From Pegoplata infirma (Eukaryota > Arthropoda > Insecta > Diptera > Anthomyiidae), in NCBI GenBank assembly GCA_963921195.1, contig OY992538.1, forward strand, positions 10,502,330 to 10,566,329: a stretch of 64,000 nucleotides of DNA. Direction: 5' to 3'. A program made the translations under genes and the position numbers. Below are positions 43,243-54,642 of the stretch, one piece after another (positions within the stretch are counted from its first letter, which is position 1; every line of letters starts with the position of its first letter). The notes beneath the pieces are model-generated. The model did not search any database and was not told the DNA's origin. It saw nothing but the letters and a program-made list of their open reading frames with translations.

Positions 43243-45245
43243 TTTTTTGAAGGGTTATTCCTCTTAGCCGCACACCTTGGACAGTCTGGTAAATAGGTGT
43301 TTTTAGCACCACATCCGTAGCAAAAAACAACTCTTTCTTTGCGACACTGTTTCCAAGAATGGCCAGTCTCGTCGCAGTTCCAACATTTTATAATTCCATC
43401 TGGATGATGAACTGCATCGACATACGGTTCATTTACGCCCGCTGCACCTAATTCAACTTCATCTAAATCTTCGATCTCTGCAACCTGTCGTCTAGGCAAA
43501 TTGAGATTTGGGTTACGAACTGGAAGATTTCGACGAACGTGCTCGTCTCTGAGGAAATGTTCACGCATTTGTACCAATTGCCGAAGATGGGTCAAAGAGC
43601 GAACTGGTACGTATAGCAAATCGAGACGAATATCAGGATGAAGATTTCGAGCTAATATTTCAATTAACTCGGCATCTGTCATGGGTGTTGGCAAGCGATC
43701 CATAATGGCCGAAATAGCATCAAAGAAAGCATCGAATGATTCGCCTTGCTTCTGTTTGCGATTCCGAATTTCTTCGCGAATGTCAAACGAGGATTTAAAA
43801 TCCCTATATTGGCATCTTAATGCCGAACAAAAATCTTCCCAAGTAATGGATTGTACCTGTTTATGGTACCTCCAGTACCAACTCCTTGCTTTTCCTGTTA
43901 AAAGGATATGCAAGTTACGACATACGACCGAAAAATCGCCCCCAAAGGTGTCGTTGGTCAAAGCTCGTAATCGGTATAGAAATTCTTCAACATTTGTTGT
44001 ACCATCAAATTCTAAATGCCATTTTTGAATGATTGAAGTAATTTTATCTGCTTGCAGATTGCTTGCATTTGAATTTGAATAATTATTAGGGGAATTCATG
44101 GGACGTGGATTGAAATTAGCCGGTGCTGCTCTTTGTGGCAATTCTCCAAAATTCAAAGCATTTTGAAAACCATTTGCACTTGGCTGATAATTAGCAGCAG
44201 CTGGTGGATTACGCAAATCCTCTAAATTTGGTAGCAAGTAATCAGCAGCTTGTGCTGGTCTTTGCTGATTTTCCAATAAATTTAGTAAACGATTATCATC
44301 GTTACCCATTGGCAGTGCATTTGGACCAGCCTCTTGTCTAACAGGTGGATTTAAATTCCGATTTTGAGATAACGGTGGAATGTTATTAGAATTTTGGAAA
44401 AAACTTTTTAAATTATTAACAATCATACGATTAATTTCGCTGTAGTCGACAGCGTTCGCATTTCTGGCAGGATTTGGATTACCATCACTCCCAAGGGGAG
44501 TAAGATCCAGACTACCTGTGGAATGATTTTGATTACCATGATTCCGGGAATTATTACTACCATTTGGCTGAGCCAAAGGCCGATTCGTATTAGCATTTTG
44601 TAAAAGCTGGTTTACATTACGTTCCGCCAGACGATTTATCTCATTAAAATCAATGGGATTGTTATCAACGAAATTATTACCAGTATTATGAGTGGATATT
44701 TGATTAACAACATTTTGTCTTGCGGGTGGATTACCCATACTCTGCATTGGTGTATGACTATTAACGTTTTGAAGTGGTGTCAAACGCAAATTGTCATTAG
44801 CATTTATAACGCGTTCGGGTGTAGCAAAGCTATCTGCTGGAAAATTTAAATTGGATGTTACGTTTTGATTCTGCGAATCTTGAAATAAATTCTTACTAGC
44901 ATTTCTAGTATTGTACTGCTTTGGTATCGCGCCTTTACCTCTTCTACTTTGTGATTTAGCTGGAGGTACAGTCTTAGGATTAATTACCAGTTTTCGCAGA
45001 TCACTAAGCTCACAAGAACGCTTGCATACTGGGCACTCTGCCGATGAAGACAAATGTGCTTCAATGCATGGTCTATGGAAGCCATGAGAGCATTCGAAAA
45101 TGATCAGGCAATGTTGTCCTTCCGTCATCGGTTCATTGCATAAATGACACACTGACGGTGCGATATTAACTGGGGCCATTGGTAAAGGTGGTGGTATACC
45201 CGGTGGTTTCCCCGAAGGATTTAAATTATTTGGATCTTGGTCCAT
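43206..45245 (-). CDS. gag: Gag with N-terminal RING-H2 finger and zinc knuckle
   Basis: Start at the ATG at 45245 in CCAAAATGG, the preferred fly context; the frame extends 31 codons upstream without an ATG. Product 679 residues. Residues 30-75 form a C-X2-C...C-X-H-X2-H-X2-C-X10-C-X2-C RING-H2 finger (CSHGFHRPC and CPVC visible), a fold typical of E3 ubiquitin ligases. About 80-400 is Asn/Pro/Gln-rich and low in complexity. About 405-580 is a retrotransposon Gag (capsid-like) domain (LTGKARSWYW, GESFDAFFDAI). A CX2CX4HX4C knuckle (CWNCDETGHSWKQC) and a second Cys-rich cluster (CYGCG...CPRC) lie near the end. Gag should assemble particles and bind RNA. The RING is unusual for a Gag and looks intact. 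Confidence 0.93.
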   Translation of the reverse strand: MDQDPNNLNPSGKPPGIPPPLPMAPVNIAPSVCHLCNEPMTEGQHCLIIFECSHGFHRPCIEAHLSSSAECPVCKRSCELSDLRKLVINPKTVPPAKSQSRRGKGAIPKQYNTRNASKNLFQDSQNQNVTSNLNFPADSFATPERVINANDNLRLTPLQNVNSHTPMQSMGNPPARQNVVNQISTHNTGNNFVDNNPIDFNEINRLAERNVNQLLQNANTNRPLAQPNGSNNSRNHGNQNHSTGSLDLTPLGSDGNPNPARNANAVDYSEINRMIVNNLKSFFQNSNNIPPLSQNRNLNPPVRQEAGPNALPMGNDDNRLLNLLENQQRPAQAADYLLPNLEDLRNPPAAANYQPSANGFQNALNFGELPQRAAPANFNPRPMNSPNNYSNSNASNLQADKITSIIQKWHLEFDGTTNVEEFLYRLRALTNDTFGGDFSVVCRNLHILLTGKARSWYWRYHKQVQSITWEDFCSALRCQYRDFKSSFDIREEIRNRKQKQGESFDAFFDAISAIMDRLPTPMTDAELIEILARNLHPDIRLDLLYVPVRSLTHLRQLVQMREHFLRDEHVRRNLPVRNPNLNLPRRQVAEIEDLDEVELGAAGVNEPYVDAVHHPDGIIKCWNCDETGHSWKQCRKERVVFCYGCGAKNTYLPDCPRCAAKRNNPSKNFRPPGPPKDPN
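43226..43248 (-). promoter_or_regulatory. gag-pol -1 frameshift signal A AAA AAC plus hairpin
   Basis: On the minus strand, A AAA AAC (43248-43242) is in the gag frame (tcA AAA AAC TTT) and a -1 slip continues openly into pol. Four bases downstream GACC...GGTC (43237-43234 and 43229-43226) can pair around a 4-base loop, a weak stem that could stall ribosomes. The gag stop is 36 bases further on. The heptamer is the same class used by several retroviruses and by the LINE at 8937. Confidence 0.75.
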
Positions 45246-46806
45246 TTTGGAAATATAAATCTTAGAAAAATTTTCAAATTTTCCAAAATTGGCAAAATTC
45301 AATAAAAATTTTTTTTTTTTTTTAAATAAAAACAGCAAATAATTTTTTTATTGCTACGTTTTATGACTCCACTGAATTTAATTTATCAAATTAAATTGAA
45401 ATACTGAAAGAACAGGTTATTAAATTACTTTCACTGGTTAAAAAAAACAACAGAAGAATAAATTCTTTTAAAACTCTGATTCTAAACTTCCTAAATAAAT
45501 AAGAAAATAGGATTAAAAGATTAAACTTAATCACAATATTATAAGCAACAATGTTGAAAAAAAATTGGTTTAGAAAATGTTTAACGTTTGCAAGATTCTA
45601 TGAAACAAATAAATTTTTATAGTCACGTTAAATTGAATTAAACTTAAAAAATTCAATTCAAAATTTTCTTAAAAAAAATAAAAATTGAATTACTTTCGCC
45701 GATTGTAAAAAAAATAATCAGACGAATAAACTCTTTTGAAGCTATGCAGCTGAATTTAATAAAATCACTTAAAAAAATAGAATTTAACGATTTTAGTTTA
45801 ACAAAACGATATTGATAACAACAACAGAAAAAACAATTTTGTTTATTATTTTGTTATTATATCATATAGCAAATTAGTTTGAATAACGCAAAACAAACTC
45901 ACAAAATTAGATGAATAAAAAGAATCAAAAATAAATTTGACCAGAGTAAGATTAATTCTCACACAAAAAAAATTAAATACACTCAGAAATTATAAAACGT
46001 AAACGAATGATTTACGCCGAATAATAAAATTCTGTACGTAAAAAAAATCAGAATTACTAACAAATTATTTCTGCATGTAACAAAATAATTTGAAAATTTA
46101 CAATATTCAAATAGGTATTAATTTTTCAGTAATTAAATTTTTCCACGCGAATAAAATTAAAAAAAATAACTTTATAAATTTCTCCGAATAGAATAATACT
46201 TTTTTTTTCTCTTTTAAATTCAGATATAGTTATCTCGAATCAAAAAAAAAAATTAAAGTAGATTGTGTTACGATATTTTAACAAAACACTGTTTTCGTTC
46301 ATGAAATATTAGATTAGGGTTTAAAGATAAGCTTAACATATGATCAATACAAAAATAACAAAACTAGGCTATGGAACAATTTGTAGAATATAAATTTTCA
46401 TAGTTAAATGACAAACCAGCACGTATTGATTTGCGAAATACCTCATATGTATGGGATGTTGTTTTACAGGCAGCAAAACAGCATATTCCACATAGATATA
46501 AGTTGCTGATAACTAAGTCATCCGAACTATAAAAGAGTAAATCCTACAAAAAGCTGCAATAGTATAAAGTCGCTTTACTTAACAGTCTACTAATCATGGA
46601 AAGGAACATGTAGAGGTAAATCGGTTAGGTTACTCGAACTTGATTTTCTCAAGTACCTAAAAAATCCAGAAAAACTTGCATATTTATTCAATGAACAGTT
46701 TTCCAAAAAGTAAGCAATTGAATACCAAGCTTGAAATGAACTCAAAAAATTTTAAAACAAAAGATTCAGAACCGAAAATGAACCAAAATTTTGGGTCACC
46801 TCCGAT
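45246..46806 (-). other. LTR element leader between primer site and gag
   Basis: About 1.56 kb of mainly AT-rich sequence, presumably carrying packaging signals. At 46420-46540 the plus strand reads as a short coding-like stretch (VWDVVLQAAKQHIPHRYK), similar in style to the endonuclease-RT linker of LINEs, followed by a stop. This may be a captured fragment, but the similarity is weak. Confidence 0.6.
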
Positions 46807-46822
46807 CCCACGTTGGGCGCCA
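46807..46822 (-). other. Primer-binding site for tRNA-Lys
   Basis: In element sense the 16 bases TGGCGCCCAACGTGGG follow the 5' LTR after six bases (TTAAAG). They are complementary to the 3' end of insect tRNA-Lys (CTT) including CCA, as recalled for Drosophila. This fixes the element's orientation and the 5' LTR as the right-hand one. Confidence 0.9.
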
Positions 46823-46828
46823 CTTTAA

Positions 46829-49800
46829 TGTAATATACAAGGTACACATGCAACGAAAGTTGCATTAGAATTTTATAAAAACTGACTTTCGATAGAAAGA
46901 AAATTTCGAGATACAGTGCTAGTGAAACTTGGACGGCGGGAGCCATTGATATGCTAGCTAGCAGCCGGTTGGGGAAGGTTCTTGTCCTCATTGTCATCTA
47001 GACTAAGTGCATTTGCATATTGTCTTTTATTAAAGACTCCCTGGTTTTTTAAACTTAAACAAAATTAAACTAATTTAGAGTGGACTGGAATAACCATAAC
47101 CAACAATAACAAAAACTAAGCCCCTGTTATGGCTATATATGAGAAATGACTCTACAGAAAAATGGTATTGATCATATTACTTACAAATGATTTAGGTATC
47201 CCAGATGTTAGGGAACCTACGCCTCATTACCCGCCCTTCCATGATCTTAGTGGCGCAATTTATATTACTAAGATCCCACAGTTGTCGTTACCCTAAAATA
47301 TTATTTCATGATTGAAAACAGTTTAGATGGATTTAGCAATTCATAATGAATATATAACATATTTATTTCAAATCAATAATAGAAAAAAGAACATGATTAA
47401 TTTTATAATTTTTAAAAGGTAAATAATCTAACATAACTAATTAATATGTGCGCGTAAATCTAAATGTTAGCCATTCAAGGAAAATTTAAATTATCTAAAT
47501 ATTTAGTTATAAAAAAAATTATGGTTTTAAGCGAAATTCATTAATACTTTTATGATTTTAATTTTAACATTTAATTTTAATTAGCAAAATTTTTAGACAA
47601 ATATATAGGTAATTTAGATTTAGTTTTAGTTAGAGTAATTTTTAGAAAAATATTTAGGTAATTTAAATTTTAGCATATTCATTACGGAATTCATGATATT
47701 TATCATCTTATGTAGCAAGAAAATAGGTTTTTTTATTTAATCAATTAATGCATTCTTTTATAAAATTTAGTTTAGCTTTGAATACACATTTTATAGCCAA
47801 TTATTATTAAAAAAAATTCAAACAAACAAATGGAAACGATTTTCGCGACGGTTTCAGATTTAACACATTACGACAATGGTGTTTTTACATAGTTTTGATT
47901 TTACGCAATTAAAACAAATTTAAATTTATAAATAAAAAACTTAGCAAAACAAATGGAGCAAAAATTAAATTTTTTTTTATTTCATTAATGGTCATAAAAC
48001 AAGAGCCACAGAATTTCTAAAATAGAATTAACAAAAACTTACTTTATATATTCTTTTGTTAGTTTATTTTATTCTTCATTAATTCTCCAAAATTATACGC
48101 TCTTTGTTTTATCCCCAAAATTCATAATTGTTACTCCAAATAAATTGTTATTGTTTTGTAAAGTTACTATGCAAGAATTTTTAAATGTTTGTTTCAAACT
48201 CACCCAACTTAATCATGATGATCGATGAAGGCCTCCTCGAACTAATGATGTTGGATCAAACGATGCTGTTACTAAAGGGAAAGAAAATAATGATGTTCTT
48301 GCATATACTGATTTATACTGATTTTAGATCATTATGAGGTTTAAGTTAATTATCGCGAATTAATTTTATTGTTTTATTTATTTAGTATATTATTGTTTGA
48401 TATATTTAGCTTCATAATTGACATTTTAGACTAACTTCATTTTGTTTTGATAATTTTAGCTTAATAATTAAACTTAATAATTTAATGAGAAAAAAAAAAA
48501 TGGGAATCTAAAGCATTTTTGATAAGTGAAACAATTTTAGGAACAAGATAATTTAATTTAGCATTTAAATTTTACTTTTAAATTTTTAAATGCAATTTGG
48601 AAATTTAACTCGATTAAAACTCGATTACCCGATTATGGAACTTTTACCCGAATTTTAGGAACTTAACTTACAAAATCTCAAAATTTAACGATTACACTAC
48701 TCAACAAAATTAATTTAACAAGAAATCTGTTTGGCACATTACTAAAATTTAAGCAAATGCTTATACCAATTTAGCACAATTTTAGATTACACTCATCGAC
48801 AAATTTTGTAGTTTTATAATAAGATTTAGATTTTTAAATTCGTATATAGCTAGCAATTTGAATTTTTCACTGCTTTTTTGATTGTTTAATTATTAATATT
48901 TTCTTTTAAATTTTATTATAACACTATTGATTGGTGCACTTAAAAAAAAAAAGAGATTTCTTGTTAATGTTAATTAAAATTGTTTTTTTTTTCGCGTATC
49001 AATTGTTTATGGACAATTTTTTTGTTTCTATTTTTTTTTTTTCTATGATCTTTTTTTTTTTTCTTGTCTGGATGACGTGCTGAGTTTATATGTTGATTTT
49101 TTCAAATTCTACGCTCCCTAAGTTGTTGATGCAATTTTAATTGTTATTTGGAAAAGAGTATGTATATGCAAAAACCGGTACAGGTCACCATTTAGTCACA
49201 GTGATTACGTATTTACGACGAACCTAGTAAAAATTAATAATTTTGAATTACTAAGGTGTTTTACTCTAATTCCGAGTTGAAAGCAATATTATTCTTACCA
49301 GTTAGTGATTTGGGTACGATCAAAATTTCGAAAAAAAATAATTTCTAAATGGTTACTTTTAAGCGACCTACGAAATAAATTTCCGGATTGTGGATGAAAG
49401 TTGGAAAAATTATAACACCAATCCACTATGTTGCAAAATGAGTTTTTGGACTCAAAATTTACCCTTAAAAGTGGTTACTTTTAGGAAACCCGTACTTTCC
49501 ACGATTTTAGTAGGATTTTTGACTTCTACTCAAGTTTTTTAGAATCGGATTGAATAGCTTCCAAATAGAATTATACGATGAATTTTTCTCACTTATCTTC
49601 TTGATTGAGTATTCGTTTGTTGAACTTTGTACCTAGCCTCGTTGCAGGTTTTACAAATTCCAAGTTTCTAGGTAGAGTAGCCACTCAAGGAATGGGTAAA
49701 ATTCCTTCCAAATTTGTGGTAACCAATATTTTTGAAATCCACGATACCTCCTTGCAGACCAAGCCCGAAAACTTAACTTTTTAAATCCTAAATTGAAAAT

Positions 49801-51061
49801 TATGGTTAAGGCAATCAGTATTTTGCGAAAAATGCAAAAAATTTGAAAAATTACCTTTGAAATGAATTAAATTCCGAATTCCGATTATTTTAAAAGAAGT
49901 ATTTTGAATTTTTTCCAAATGATGCCGGGGAAAATTCAAGATAAAAAAAATTTATTTAACTTTACTTGTGATCTCTTCAAAGTATAAAATGGAAAGGAAG
50001 TTAGAAATTTTTTCTAGAAAAGATGAGAGCTCTGAAGAGAGTTTAAAGTGTGTTTATTATGCCTTCAGAACGGTTACTCAAAGAACCGGTTAATCGAAAT
50101 TACCCATCACTATTAATAAAACCTCTCATTTATCCGGGTCACCAACCAAATGTATCAACTCACCACAATGTTTATTAAGGTAGTTCAAAATTTTATTAAA
50201 CAGACTTATATATGATTTACATTTTTTTTTTTTTAAATAATTTAAAAAGAAACGTTAAAGACCTAACTCAATTCTTACTAACTATCGATTTAATTATTTT
50301 AATAAATGGACTTTAACACTTTTGTCAATTATCGAACTCTGATGCCCATCACTGTTGCTCATTATCAACAATGTTGCTATACTGCGTATTTATAGCAATA
50401 GAATATACAAAATTGTATTAATGATCATTAGCAACAATGTTGCTATACTTATATGTTTATAAACATGCAAAACTAAATGATAAAAAAAAAAATTTGTGTA
50501 GATTGTATTATTGGGTTAGAGAAAAAATATAATTCGTATAATAACAAAGTAATCGTGATATATATTTTATATAAAAATAAATATTTAACATAAAGCGAAT
50601 CAAATTCAAAGAAAAAAAAACAGTTTTGAAACGAAAATAGTTGTTATCGATTTGAAGCTTATTTCAGAATAAAAATCATTAAAAGATTTAAAGTTTCGTA
50701 TGCATTTTTCCATATTATTTTGAAAATATCTTTGAGATATACACTTCGTACAGAAAAATAACACAGTAATTTAAAAATTATTTAAACGGTAATTAATGGT
50801 CTATTAGAAAATTAAGATAACAATTTTGGTAAATTTTTTTTTTTTGAAACATCAGAACTGATTATTAAATTTTTGATTGACGTATTGCTTTTACTTTTTA
50901 GTATTTTAGAAAAATTTACAGGGTAAAGGAAAAAATTTTTTCCAAAAAAAATTTTATTCGAAATTGGTTGCAAAACAAGTAAATGTTTTTGTTTAAAAAA
51001 AAACAAAAAAAAAATTAAATTAAAAATGAAAAATTGGGTAGGGGTAAAATCGTACATTACA
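46829..51061 (-). repeat. 5' LTR (4,233 bp)
   Basis: Upstream LTR in element sense, nearly identical to 35420-39652. The frames at 46752-46997 and 50812-51105 are partly LTR and partly flank and are not genes. Transcription of the element should begin within it. Its length is exceptional for a gypsy-type element, where a few hundred bases is common. Confidence 0.92.
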
Positions 51062-51065
51062 ATGG

Positions 51066-51887
51066 GCGTATATAAAATCTCGGGAATGTAAAATTTTAGA
51101 TTCAAAATTATGTTCTCGGGACCTCGACGGATGTGTTCATATGTTTCTTTTTAATGCTTTCTTTTAAAAATTTCTATCTCGCTTAGTTTTCGAGATATCA
51201 CCATTTTGAATTTTTAACTAAATTCTAAAAAGTTATTAACTTAATTTTAAGAAGAACTCTTCCTCAACTCTAAGAAGAGAAATACGATGAAGTTTTTTTT
51301 AGTAAAAGTAAAAACTAAACTTGAACTAAATTGTTTTTTAAGAAATATGTTTGAAAATAAAGATGTTTTTCTCAGATTTGGGGAAAATTTCTTGGCAGTA
51401 AGATTTTTTTTCATTATATCAAAAAACTCCATTTAAAGAAAACTATAAACCATTTATAAGTAAATGAACTAAACTTTTTTCCTCTTAGTTATAAAAATTT
51501 CTCATTTTTTTTTTATTGAAGTACTTTTTTATACATTCTTACGAATTAAATTAAAAAGTGAAAATTTTTAGCACTTAAGTATAAGATTTATTTCCTTTTA
51601 ATTAACTTTATAAAAAATGTTTTTTTGTCAAACCATACAAATTTAGTGGTGCAAAACCGTTTTTTGAAAAACCGTTTTTTACAAAACATTTTTTTGATAA
51701 ATATCCCACTCGCATTCAACTTACAATTAGAGACCATAAAGCTTTTAACGGAAAAGGCCTTGAGCAAAAAAAGGTTACATTTTTACAAAAAAGTCAAAAA
51801 AAGTTTTGGATTTTTTTCGAAGTATTGAAGAAATTGCTATCTAAAACCTTTGAGACAAATTTTGTCAAGAACAATAGGTAATACGCA
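51066..51887 (+). repeat. R-family repeat, right flank of LTR element
   Basis: It begins gcgtatataaaatctcggga and contains cgcttagttttcgagatatc, ctaaattctaaaaagtta and aaacttgaactaaattg, the same order as 29713-29999 plus 31016 onward. From about 51600 the sequence is different and holds repeated ttttttacaaaacattttttt words. No gene. Confidence 0.55.
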
Positions 51888-51888
51888 G

Positions 51889-51972
51889 GGACAGGATCCA
51901 CATACACTTAATGGGGGGACAGGACCCACATACACTTAATGGGGGGACAGGACCCACATACACTTAATGGGG
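51889..51972. repeat. 28-bp minisatellite, 3 copies
   Basis: Three copies of a 28-bp unit (starting ggacaggacccacatacac; the first has one change, gat for gac). It sits at the breakpoint of an inverted fragment of the TATACCCTCC element. Confidence 0.9.
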
Positions 51973-53180
51973 TTCCTGACCGATATTTCTATGCGTTACA
52001 AACGGAATGACAAATTGAGTATACCACTATATCCCGGAAGAACCTAGCCGGTCTCTGAAAAGCCCAATTTTTTAACAGGTTTTTGTACTAACTATCCAAC
52101 CACAGTATATGAACACTGAGCAATTCTAACACATTCTAGAAATGCCCATCTGTCCGTTCGTCTGTGAATGACACTATACAGTCCAAAATAAAAGAGCCTT
52201 GTGCACTTAAAATAATAACTCTGTAATATACTCTGTAAGATGATTGTAATCTCAATTCAACAGACATTTGACCGAGTTTTCTGTCAAAATACAGATTTAA
52301 AGAAAATACTTTGTATTTTGTTGTGACAAAAAAACAAAGTTTTATCTGTTATATTAATTTTTTCTTTGTAATCTTTATTTTACAGATAATTAACAGAGTT
52401 TTCTGCTAAAATACAGATTAATGCAAAATACTTTGTATTTTTTGTAACCAAAAAAACTAAGTTTTTCCCCTATTTGTGCTTTTTACTATGTCTTAATTTC
52501 ATAGTTAAAAAATGATTATTCTGTAAAAATACTGTTAATACTGTAACACCAAAATTTTTTTTTTTTTTTTTTGAGAAAAAAATTAAAAAGTACCAAAAAA
52601 ATTTATCAAAAAAAAAAAAAAAAAAAAACTTTTCATAAATCTTAGAAAAATTTTGCAAAATACATGCATTTAACTAAACTCTGTAAATGTACAGATTTTT
52701 TTCTGTAAAATTTTGGTTGCATCAAATGCATTTTACAAATATATGTATATTTACAGAGTTTTCTTTGTTAAATGGTGCTTTAACATTTTTTTGTTCAAAT
52801 CACAGAGTTTTATAGTAAAATTATGGCTGCAAAGTATGGTGTACTCTGTTAAATTAGCAGAGTTTTTCTGTATTCTAACTCTGGTAAATTAGCAGAGTTT
52901 TTCTGTAATTTAACAGAGTTTTTATTTTGAGTGTAGTTTTGAACAAATATGGCTTGTGGTCATAGTCTGGTAAAGTAAATGGGTAAAATCGGACCAGGTA
53001 GGAAAGAGTTCCCAATTGAAGAAATGAACCAACCTCTAAATAACACAATTTTTTACAGTTTTATGATACTTTTTTTTGAGCACATGAAATATTTTTATTC
53101 CAGAAGAAGTTCAAAGTCCTGCACTTGGTCCCGGAGGATGAATGGGAAAATAATATTTTTGCCCTACTGACAAAAGTTCT
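51973..53180. mobile_element. Rearranged TATACCCTCC element, copy G, with insert
   Basis: 51979-52015 carries atttctatgcgttacaaacg, the reverse complement of the family 5' region. From 52090 the family resumes in plus orientation (ccaaccacagtat, cccatctgtccgttcgtctg, agtccaaaataaaagagcc). It is broken at 52204-52933 by another element and continues to about 53170 (gggtaaaatcggaccaggta). So it has a local inversion and an insertion. Confidence 0.6.
52204..52933. mobile_element. 730-bp element, CACT(T/C)AAAATAA tips
   Basis: Left tip CACTTAAAATAATAACTCTG and right tip cagagtttttattttgagtg are imperfect inverted repeats. The interior has many variants of acagagttttctgtaaaat in both orientations and long poly-T/poly-A tracts at 52555-52630. 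Non-coding. Confidence 0.6.
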
Positions 53181-54642
53181 GAATTTTATTATATTCTTAG
53201 ACTTTCAAACTGTCGACCCAGCTGTTTGGTAAATTTATTGTTGAAATAATTTCAATTCAAACTATATTGCAAACACGTGTCGTTGTTCCAACGACTTCCC
53301 CCTTTCCAGTTAACTAAATTATTATTATTTCAATTTCAAATTACAAGGATTTCTATTCAACTTTAAACTTTTCAATTAAATTTTATTTATAAATTTGAAA
53401 TAACAAAAAAAAAACTTTTTCTTAAAACCGGTATCCATGACCACCATAGAACGTGACATAACACGCGTTTTTTTGTTCATACAAAAAAATCTAAATCTGA
53501 TTTAAATTTGATTGAAATTAACACCATTCACATTAAACAAACATAAATAGAATATATTGTAGTAAAAAATACTCAAGCCAACTGTTTAAAATTGATTGAC
53601 CTCAATTTATGAAAAAAAAAAAAATACAACACATAAAGTATCATAATTTTTGCTAAAATAAAAAAAAAAGTTCAATATATTAAATTAATATTTGCCAACA
53701 TCTAGTTATAATCAATTTTAACATAGAGCAAAAAATAAAATCAATTTCATAAAAAAATCTATTTTAGAAGGCAATTTTTTTTTATAAACAGAATATTAAA
53801 AGAATTAAATTTAATATGATTTTCCACTAGCGACATATAATTTTTAATAAAATTGTGTGAAAACTAAGAGTTTGGGGTTAATTTCACTACTCCACTACTT
53901 CTCGAAGCGGTGATAAGTGTATTACGATTAAAGTTTTAACACGCTTTATTCCTGGAACTTTGAAAAAGTTTTCTGATATTTTAATTTTCTATTTTTTATT
54001 AGATTGAACTCTTTATACAATTATTTTACCAAATTTCGGAACACGTTAAAAAAGATAAAATATCTTGGAGAAATTTTGTAGAAGCCTGTTTCATACAAGT
54101 TTGTTTAGTTTAACTAGTTTATAATATTTATGAAAGTTTCATAAATACTATGAAATATTTTATCCACCATATTAATAAAAAACCTTTTATTTTTTATGAA
54201 AACTTTTTAAAAATGTTAAGTTACATAAATATTTATAATTTTCTTTGTTTTTTTAATTTCTTTCAGTGCATTATTTACTTAATTTAAGCTAACTTTTAAA
54301 TTAATTTGTTTATTCAGCTTAAATGAAAATTTATTCAAATATGTTGGAAATTCCGTTTAAAAACTATTAATCAATTCTTTAAAGCTCTGACTGGTTGTTA
54401 ATAAATTGTGGTCAGAATACGGTATGAAAGTTCGCATGTGTGAATTTAATTGTGAAAACTAAAAAGTCAAAGGGTTAATTTGTATTAATCAAAAGCGTTT
54501 TTAATTGGTCAACAAATATAGTTGTGGTTTTGTTGAGGGGTTTTATTGCAATTTTTAGTTTTTTTTTTATTAGTTTTACAGATCGTTTGTTCTATTTTAC
54601 AATGCAATAGAATGGACCGAACGCCGTTAATTGCGCATTAAA
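53181..54642. other. AT-rich non-coding stretch
   Basis: No gene. 54110-54260 shares cataaatactatgaaa and related words with the MITE at 26823 and may be a degraded relative. The rest shows nothing assignable. Confidence 0.45.

Larger units (their letters stand above)
35420..51061 (-). mobile_element. 15.6-kb Ty3/gypsy-type LTR retrotransposon
   Basis: Two 4,233-bp direct repeats (35420-39652 and 46829-51061) begin TGTAAT and end ATTACA. They are flanked by ATGG on both sides (35416-35419, 51062-51065), a 4-bp target duplication as in gypsy elements. Internal order on the minus strand: tRNA-Lys primer site, 1.56-kb leader, gag with RING-H2 finger, pol (protease, RT, RNase H, integrase). There is no env. 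The LTRs differ at only a few bases (for example cttctaag at 37946 against cttttaag, and poly-T lengths), and all frames are open, so the insertion is recent. Confidence 0.95.

Noticed and set aside
45246..45338. Extended Gag start at a TTG (31 extra residues)
   Set aside because: No ATG upstream, poly-Lys text, and the ATG at 45245 has an ideal context.
50812..51105. 97-codon frame at the LTR edge as an env or accessory gene
   Set aside because: It crosses the LTR boundary into host flank, is AT-biased, and the other LTR has it interrupted.
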